Positions 33,082 to 37,796 of a stretch of DNA of 37,796 nt are shown here, one piece after another. The stretch lies in contig DASXUF010000030.1 in NCBI GenBank assembly GCA_036504975.1, positions 1 to 37,796 of the forward strand, in the 5' to 3' direction. This DNA is from Candidatus Binatia bacterium (GTDB lineage Bacteria; Desulfobacterota; Binatia; UBA9968). The notes beneath the pieces are model-generated. The model was given only the letters and a program-made list of their open reading frames with translations, was not told the origin of the DNA and did no database searches. Numbering within the stretch: position 1 is the first letter of the stretch; the number at the start of each line of letters is the position of its first letter. Made by a program: the position numbers and the translations under genes.

Positions 33082-33346
33082 ATTACTATGCATGAAAGTT
33101 TTCGCAGTCTGCCCAAATTTACCGGTGGCCCGTAGCTGTTAAAGGGCGGGGGATTGCTCGCGCCAAGACGCCAAGAACGCAAAGAAATCGAGGAATCCCC
33201 CCTTCATCCCCCTTTGACAAAGGGGGAAAGAGGGGGATTTGAGGAACCTTGGCGCCCTTTGCGTCTTTGCGCGAGGTATTTCGACTTTTGGTTGCGGCTC
33301 CGCCGCGCTAGGCTCTTTGTGGTGAGTAAGTCTTTTGTTGAAAACG
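33082..33346. repeat. Composite repeat E-D[A]-I, copy with family A insert
   Basis: Module E at 33082-33121 is followed by a D palindrome (arms 33156-33184 and 33246-33275) whose loop contains a family A unit (33192-33240), then module I with a C half and tail (33284-33346). Module order matches 81-281, which lacks the A insert, so the two copies look like occupied and empty versions of the same site. The composite fills the 292-base gap before the next gene. Confidence 0.75.
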
Positions 33347-33364
33347 TTACTCAGGAGAAGTGAA

Positions 33365-34486
33365 ATGCAACGTCGCTATCGATTTGCAGGCAGTCTTCTG
33401 ATCGCATTTGTGTTTCTTTCGTCGGCTGTCGCGCCTGGCGCAGCCGTCAACGATCCGGCCTGGGGAAAAATCGTCGCCGCAGGCAAAAAAGAAGGTAAGG
33501 TGGTCGTCTTCGGACCGGCCGGCGCCGACGTCAGAGACGCTTTCACCCAGGGGTTGCAAAAAAAATATCCTGAAATCGAAGTCGACTTCAGCGGCATGCA
33601 GGGCGCCCAGGTCGCGCCGAAATTGCTGGCGGAGCTCAGCGCAAAACAATACCGGACCGACATTGTCGTCGCCGGCACGACGACAATGATCGAGGGGCTG
33701 GTGCCGGTCAACGCCATCGTTCCGCTTGAGCCGTTTCTCGTCGGCCCGGAGAGCCGCGATCCGTCGAAATGGCGAGCGGGAAAATTCCATTTTTCGGATG
33801 ACGCGGGGAAGTACAATTTATTCTACGGCACGCGGGTCCAGGTCGCGTTTGTCTACAACAAAGACACGGTGTCTCCGGGCAAGATCAAGTCGTGGAGGGA
33901 TCTGCTCAATCCCGAATGGAAAGGCAAGATCGCCATGCTCGATCCGCGCCGGGCGGGCGCCGGGCTGGATCTCTCGACGTTCTGGTACACCAACGAGAAG
34001 CTCGGGCTGGGCAAGAGTTTCATGAAGCAGCTTTTTACGGCGCAGGAAATCTTCTTTTCAAATGAGGAACGGCAGATCCTCGACTTCGTCGCCCGCGGGC
34101 GATACCTGATCGCGATCGGACCGAGCGGCACTCTGACATTTCAACTCAAAGCGAAGGGGCTGCCGCTCGAGCTGTTTGGCGGCGCGGGTTTGCAAGAGGG
34201 CGGGTCCGTGACGGCCAGCAACGGCACGGTCTCGGTCGTGAGAAATGCGCCGCACCCGAACGCGACCAAGGTTTATGTAGACTATCTGCTCTCGAAAGAA
34301 GGGCAAACGGCGTGGAGCCAGGCTTCCGGGCTGGCGAGCCTCAGGAGCGACGTTCCGCGCGATCACATTCCGGAAATTCTGCTGCCGCAGGAAGGCGTGA
34401 CTTACCAGGAAACTCACCGGGAGAAGTACGTCGTGCTGCGCAAGGAAATCGTCGACTTCATCAACTCGGTCCTGCCGCCGCGCTGA
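33365..34486 (+). CDS. Extracellular solute-binding protein, copy 4
   Basis: A 373-residue periplasmic binding protein closest to that at 27685 (shared GLQKKYPEIEV-type, DIVVAGTTT, RQILDFVARGRYLIAIGPS and RNAPHPNATKVYVDYLLSKE segments). A signal peptide ends near VAPGAA. GGAG before ATG 33365 supports the start; the repeat tail ends about 18 bases upstream. It is followed after 203 bases by a binding protein of another family. The gap 34487-34689 holds no gene and no convincing signal. Confidence 0.88.
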   Translation: MQRRYRFAGSLLIAFVFLSSAVAPGAAVNDPAWGKIVAAGKKEGKVVVFGPAGADVRDAFTQGLQKKYPEIEVDFSGMQGAQVAPKLLAELSAKQYRTDIVVAGTTTMIEGLVPVNAIVPLEPFLVGPESRDPSKWRAGKFHFSDDAGKYNLFYGTRVQVAFVYNKDTVSPGKIKSWRDLLNPEWKGKIAMLDPRRAGAGLDLSTFWYTNEKLGLGKSFMKQLFTAQEIFFSNEERQILDFVARGRYLIAIGPSGTLTFQLKAKGLPLELFGGAGLQEGGSVTASNGTVSVVRNAPHPNATKVYVDYLLSKEGQTAWSQASGLASLRSDVPRDHIPEILLPQEGVTYQETHREKYVVLRKEIVDFINSVLPPR

Positions 34487-34689
34487 AATCAGTAACAAAT
34501 GGGCGCAAAAAAAGGACCTTCTGATTTTCTGTTCGGCACACCGGCTTGACGTACGTGCGAGACGAGCATAGGGCTAGAGAAAAAGTTGAAGTCCCCTTTT
34601 CTTGCCCCGGAAGGCCACGCTTAGAAGGGGTTAGACCGCGCTTACCTACTGAAACGATCATTCGGTTGATGTTGAAGTAGCAGGAAGCG

Positions 34690-35730
34690 ATGAAATATCT
34701 TCTTCAAGTCGTCCCCGCCTTGTTTTTCTCCCTTGTGGCCATTCCAGTCCATCTGCAGGCGAACTTTTACCAAGGCAAGACGATCACGTTCATTCAATCC
34801 AGCGGGCCCGGCGGAACGGCGGACATGCGGATAAGATCGATGATGGCCTTCCTGTCGAAGTACATTCCGGGAAATCCCACTATTTCGACGGACTACATGG
34901 CAGGCGCGGGGGGTCGAAAAGCAGCCAACTACATCTTCGGGGCTCGGCCCGACGGGTTGACCATTCTCTCCGCCACTTCCGGCCTGATCCCGAGCGCCAT
35001 CATGGGGGAATCCGGGGTGCTGTACGACGTCGACAGGCTGATTTATCTCGGGACGCCTTACAGCGAGTTTCACGCGCTGTTTTTTTCAAGGAAAGAGTCG
35101 GGCCTGGACACGATCGAGAAGCTGCGAGCCGCCTCGGGGCTTAGAGTCGGGGCTCAATCGGTCGGACACGCAACCTATAGGGAAGGACGGATATTTAGCT
35201 ACTTGATCGGGTTGACGAAGCCGGCGTTCGTCGTGGGCTTTAGCGGGCCTGAGATCGACCTGGCGTTGGAGCGCGGCGAAGTCGACACGCGGTCGAGCTC
35301 GACAGAGTCGGTTCTACAGCGGAACTTGGACTGGGTCGAAAAGGGGCGGGTATACTTCCATTCGATCTTCGAGGTTCCCCGCGGCAATAAACATCCACGC
35401 TTCGGCCATCTTCCGGAGGTCGAGAGCTTCGCCCGATCCGACAAAGAGCGAAAACTAATGGTGCTCGTGCGGAATTTAAAGCGATCCGGAGCGCCGGTCG
35501 TGCTTCCCCCGGGAACACCCGCCGACTGTGTCCGGATTCTGCGCCAGGCGTTCCGCGCAATGTTTCAAGATCCCGCCTTCCATGAAGACTTCAAAAAGCG
35601 CGTCGGGGAAGAGCCGTCGCCTCTGGCCGCAGAGGAGTTGGAGAACATGATCCGGGAGACGCCGAGAAACCCCGAGGCCGTCGAGCTTCTGAAAAGCTTG
35701 AACGGACCCGGGCCTCTTCCTCCTCGCTGA
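34690..35730 (+). CDS. TctC/Bug-type tripartite tricarboxylate transporter substrate-binding protein
   Basis: A 346-residue periplasmic protein. A signal peptide (core VVPALFFSLVAIPVHLQA) is followed by FYQGKTITFIQSSGPGGTADMRIR, the opening of TctC/Bug-family receptors, and by YMAGAGGRKAANYIFGARPDG. Bug proteins bind carboxylates and aromatic acids and feed TctAB permeases, or act in sensing when orphaned. No TctA or TctB gene follows. AGGAAG lies upstream of ATG 34690. After this gene the sequence is less GC-rich and the repeat families are no longer seen. Confidence 0.82.
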   Translation: MKYLLQVVPALFFSLVAIPVHLQANFYQGKTITFIQSSGPGGTADMRIRSMMAFLSKYIPGNPTISTDYMAGAGGRKAANYIFGARPDGLTILSATSGLIPSAIMGESGVLYDVDRLIYLGTPYSEFHALFFSRKESGLDTIEKLRAASGLRVGAQSVGHATYREGRIFSYLIGLTKPAFVVGFSGPEIDLALERGEVDTRSSSTESVLQRNLDWVEKGRVYFHSIFEVPRGNKHPRFGHLPEVESFARSDKERKLMVLVRNLKRSGAPVVLPPGTPADCVRILRQAFRAMFQDPAFHEDFKKRVGEEPSPLAAEELENMIRETPRNPEAVELLKSLNGPGPLPPR

Positions 35731-35973
35731 AGTACCGCACTCACCCCGCTTCGAATTCCCGAAGTTTCTGATTCTGGGTGAAAAATCTCGCACTTGACCC
35801 GGCGCGGTTAATTGGAGTATGTGTTGCCCCGGAGTGTCTAATTTCGCCGTTAGAGAGACGCCTATGCTGGACCCGCAATCAAAAAAACTCCAAGCGGACC
35901 GATCGAACCCTCGCAGTCCAGCGGCGCGGAGGAGCCCGGCCGCTGACCGTAATATGACTGACTGGAGAATCAG

Positions 35974-36537
35974 ATGACTACGCTCTGGATGTGGGCCGAG
36001 ACAGCCTTGACCGGGGCGTTCTACGTGGCGGCAATGGTCTTTCTGATTCTTCGCTTGGCCGGAGTTTATGATTTCGCTTGGCTTATCAGCGCACGAGATT
36101 TTTCGGCAGCGGCCGGTATAGTGGCGGTCGGCCTCTCATATGTAGCTGGAAGGCTTGCTGCAGTACTTCAGGATCCTCTCTTGCGGCTTGTGCGGATCAC
36201 TTCAGCGAACGCGGGGGCGATATCCGATCAAGACCATATAAGAATCTGGCAGCATGGTTCTCAACGCTTGCACTGGGGAATCGACACCACGTTTTACATC
36301 TCCGAATTGTCCAAGTCACTCTCAGTTGCGACCCTTACTTTTGCTGTATGCTTCGCCTTATGGCTTTACGAGGCATTGTCTCCATTTGCCGCATTGGCGA
36401 TGATTGCGTTCGGCGTAATGTGTTTCGTTTGTTTCGTGAGGGCGTTCTTGCAGCAGCAAGCACTGCTTGAGCAGTATCTTCGTGCCGCGATAGTCGAAAT
36501 AGATCTTGAGGTCGCGCATTCGAGGATGAAAGACTGA
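35974..36537 (+). CDS. Predicted four-helix membrane protein of unknown function
   Basis: A 187-residue protein I do not recognise. Hydrophobic stretches at about 7-30, 44-66, 115-133 and 136-158 suggest four transmembrane helices. A polar loop (about 67-112) and a charged helical tail (158-187, QQQALLEQYLRAAIVEIDLE) would lie on the same side. GGAG precedes ATG 35974. Codon use is visibly less GC-rich than in the catabolic genes, and it sits just left of an IS110 element, so it may have been acquired with or through mobile DNA. The 243-base gap before it has a TTGACC at 35794 but no convincing -10. Confidence 0.7.
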   Translation: MTTLWMWAETALTGAFYVAAMVFLILRLAGVYDFAWLISARDFSAAAGIVAVGLSYVAGRLAAVLQDPLLRLVRITSANAGAISDQDHIRIWQHGSQRLHWGIDTTFYISELSKSLSVATLTFAVCFALWLYEALSPFAALAMIAFGVMCFVCFVRAFLQQQALLEQYLRAAIVEIDLEVAHSRMKD

Positions 36538-36597
36538 TTAACTCGTCGGTAAATGGATGCGCACGCGTCGAAAGAGGAATGCCTGATTAAATGAAAA

Positions 36598-36693
36598 GCT
36601 GCACCTCGTAATTTGGGTGTATACGGTCTCTAAGGACCAACATTAACAGGCTGGCTCTGTGAGAAGTCGCCTAAAACCCAAAGGAGGTGCAGC
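36598..36693 (+). promoter_or_regulatory. Long-range hairpin covering the transposase ribosome-binding site; candidate bridge-RNA region
   Basis: GCTGCACCTC at 36598-36607 is the exact reverse complement of GAGGTGCAGC at 36684-36693, which holds the GGAGG ribosome-binding site and touches the ATG. TTTGGGT (36612-36618) also pairs with ACCCAAA (36676-36682). Two small hairpins lie inside (GGTC...GACC and AGGC...GCCT). The fold could hide the start of translation. Structured non-coding RNA upstream of the transposase is also where IS110-group elements such as IS621 encode their bridge RNA. Confidence 0.5.
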
Positions 36694-37705
36694 ATGAAAG
36701 AGTATATAGGAGTTGACCTGGGAAAGCGCAAGGCCGTGGTTGTGAAGAAGGACCGCCACGGCAAGATAACTGGGAAGGCCACTCTGGCCGTGACGCAAGC
36801 AGCTCTGGACAACTATTTCTCGAAACAAGACTCCAAGAGTGAGGTCGTGGTAGAGGCATCGGGGAACTGGATGTTTCTCTACGAGACCATCGAGCAATAT
36901 ACGCCTCACGTCATTTTGGCCCATCCGCTTAAGACTCGAGCCATTGCTGAGGCTCGGATCAAGACCGACACCATTGACGCCACTACCCTAGCTGAACTTT
37001 TGCGTTTGGACGGAATTCCGCAGGCATACATTCCACCCCGAGAGGTACGAGATGTGCGGGAGCTGTTACGCTACCGAGCATCTCTCGTGGCGCTGCGGAT
37101 GGGATTAAAGAACAAGATCCACGCCGTGCTGACGAAGAAGGCGATCGAGTGCAGCTGGAGCAATGTACTGGGAAGGAAATCCCGGCAGTGGCTTAAAACG
37201 CTGCCGCTTCGTCCCTGCTACCGGCAAGAGATCGACGGGTATGTCCGCCTAGCGGAAGTGATGACCACTTTGATTGAGGAGATCACGGCAACGATCAAGC
37301 AGCGCGTATCCGAAAGTCCGCAGGCCCAATTGCTCATGACCGTCCCGGGAAATCAGCTACTACTCCGCTCTTTTGATTCTGAGCGAGATTGGTGAGGTCG
37401 AACGCTTCCCTGACGCCAAGCACTTGTGTTCTTACGCCGGCTTGGTGCCCAGCGTATACAGCTCGGGGAGTAAGTCCTTCCACGGCAGGATCACCAAGCA
37501 AGGATCTCGCTGGCTAAGATGGATCCGTGTGGAGATCAGCATCCATGCAGCCAACGGAGATGCCCGCTTTCAGAAATTGTATCGTAGAGTTGCTCGGCGC
37601 CGGGGTTTTGCGACGGCTAAAGTCGCCGTGGCGCGCAAACTTCTTACCGGGGAAAAGAAAAGGGGATCGCGCCAAGGAAACTTGGGAAAGGGGGAAGAGA
37701 TGTAG
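36694..37705 (+). pseudogene. IS110-family transposase, broken by a single-base insertion
   Basis: The first frame (36694-37395) has the N-terminal DEDD RuvC-like domain: Asp8 (GVDLGKRK), Glu54 (VVEASGNW), Asp92 and Asp95 (KTDTIDA). After LLMTVPG it leaves the family and stops at 37393. Removing one A from the AAA run at 37350-37352 restores GISYYSALLILSEIGEVERF and joins the second frame, which holds the C-terminal Tnp20 domain (YAGLVPSVYSSGSKSFHGRI) with its conserved Ser region and ends at 37705. The repaired protein would have about 336 residues. The last 25 or so residues after VARKLLT do not look like the usual family tail. Either a real inactivating mutation or a sequencing error explains the break. 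Confidence 0.85.
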
Positions 37706-37745
37706 AAAACAACTCGGAAACCTTTCAGTGAAACCTTGCAGGTAA

Positions 37746-37793
37746 GCAAGCCTGTCCGGGAAGGCCTAACCCGCTCCCGGAAGCGAGTCTTGC
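37746..37793. other. Structured sequence downstream of the transposase
   Basis: Nested complementary segments: GCAAG (37746-37750) with CTTGC (37789-37793), enclosing CCGGGA (37756-37761) with TCCCGG (37775-37780). It begins about 40 bases after the transposase stop. It could be part of the element's right end or of a non-coding RNA. Confidence 0.4.
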
Positions 37794-37796
37794 GCT

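Larger units (their letters stand above)
36591..37796 (+). mobile_element. IS110-family insertion sequence (ends not defined)
   Basis: Contains a DEDD-type transposase gene with structured non-coding flanks. The left boundary is uncertain; it could lie anywhere from about 36540 to 36600. The right end may run past the window. IS110 elements lack typical terminal inverted repeats and give little or no target duplication, so the ends cannot be set from one copy. Confidence 0.7.

Noticed and set aside
34546-34570. Promoter upstream of the TctC-type gene (TTGACG)
   Set aside because: The -35-like hexamer has only a poor -10 match (TAGGGC or ATAGGG) at usable spacing.
37345-37395. Programmed ribosomal frameshift joining the two transposase frames
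   Set aside because: The IS110 family normally has one continuous gene, and deleting a single base restores the family sequence exactly. A mutation or sequencing error explains it more simply.

Overview
The window is 37.8 kb of GC-rich DNA from a bacterial chromosome. Every protein gene I can support lies on the + strand. The content fits an uncultured soil or sediment bacterium of the 'Deltaproteobacteria-like' groups (Binatota, Rokubacteria/Methylomirabilota or Tectomicrobia). The signs are many periplasmic solute-binding proteins, several UbiD-type decarboxylases and molybdenum hydroxylases, and intergenic spaces full of palindromic repeats. This placement is inference from gene content only; no rRNA or other phylogenetic marker is present.

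Layout. (1) 1-1294: the tail of one NMT1-type solute-binding protein and a complete second one. (2) 1481-4993: two class III (LigB-type) extradiol dioxygenase homologues, a LigA-like small subunit coupled to the second, and a class II aldolase. (3) 5114-13170: a strong-looking promoter followed by a CoxG-like protein, a dienelactone hydrolase and a molybdenum hydroxylase set in the order FAD subunit, 2Fe-2S subunit, large subunit, second large subunit. (4) 13215-15232: a luciferase-like flavin oxidoreductase and a meta-cleavage-product-hydrolase-like alpha/beta hydrolase with Cys at the nucleophile position. (5) 15288-22239: a second molybdenum hydroxylase set (FAD, 2Fe-2S, large), a UbiD decarboxylase and a medium-chain dehydrogenase. 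(6) 22390-35730: solute-binding proteins interleaved with a gentisate-dioxygenase-like bicupin, two more UbiD decarboxylases, a split thiamine-diphosphate decarboxylase and a second bicupin. (7) 35974-37796: a small four-helix membrane protein and an IS110-family element whose transposase is broken by one extra base.

How the genes may work together. The enzymes are those expected for uptake, hydroxylation, decarboxylation and ring opening of aromatic or heteroaromatic carboxylic acids. Solute-binding proteins would capture the acid, molybdenum hydroxylases would insert oxygen from water, prenyl-FMN UbiD enzymes would remove carboxylates, cupin or LigB-type enzymes would open the ring, and hydrolase, aldolase, ThDP decarboxylase and dehydrogenase would process the products. 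The substrate cannot be read from the sequence. No permease, transport ATPase, CoA ligase, UbiX or regulator gene is visible here.

Nearly every intergenic gap holds members of a small set of palindromic repeat families. In this text they are A (CCCCCTTT...AAAGGGGG doublets), B (CCCTCACCC/GGGTGAGGG hairpins), C (CACGAAGG), D (GCGCCAAGACGCC), E (AGTTTTCGCGG), F (TTCGACAGGCTCAG), G (GCTGCTGAAAAA), H (CGTCATTCC) and I (TTTGGTTGCGGC). Some are inserted inside the loops of others, up to three levels deep, and several touch the start or stop codons of genes.
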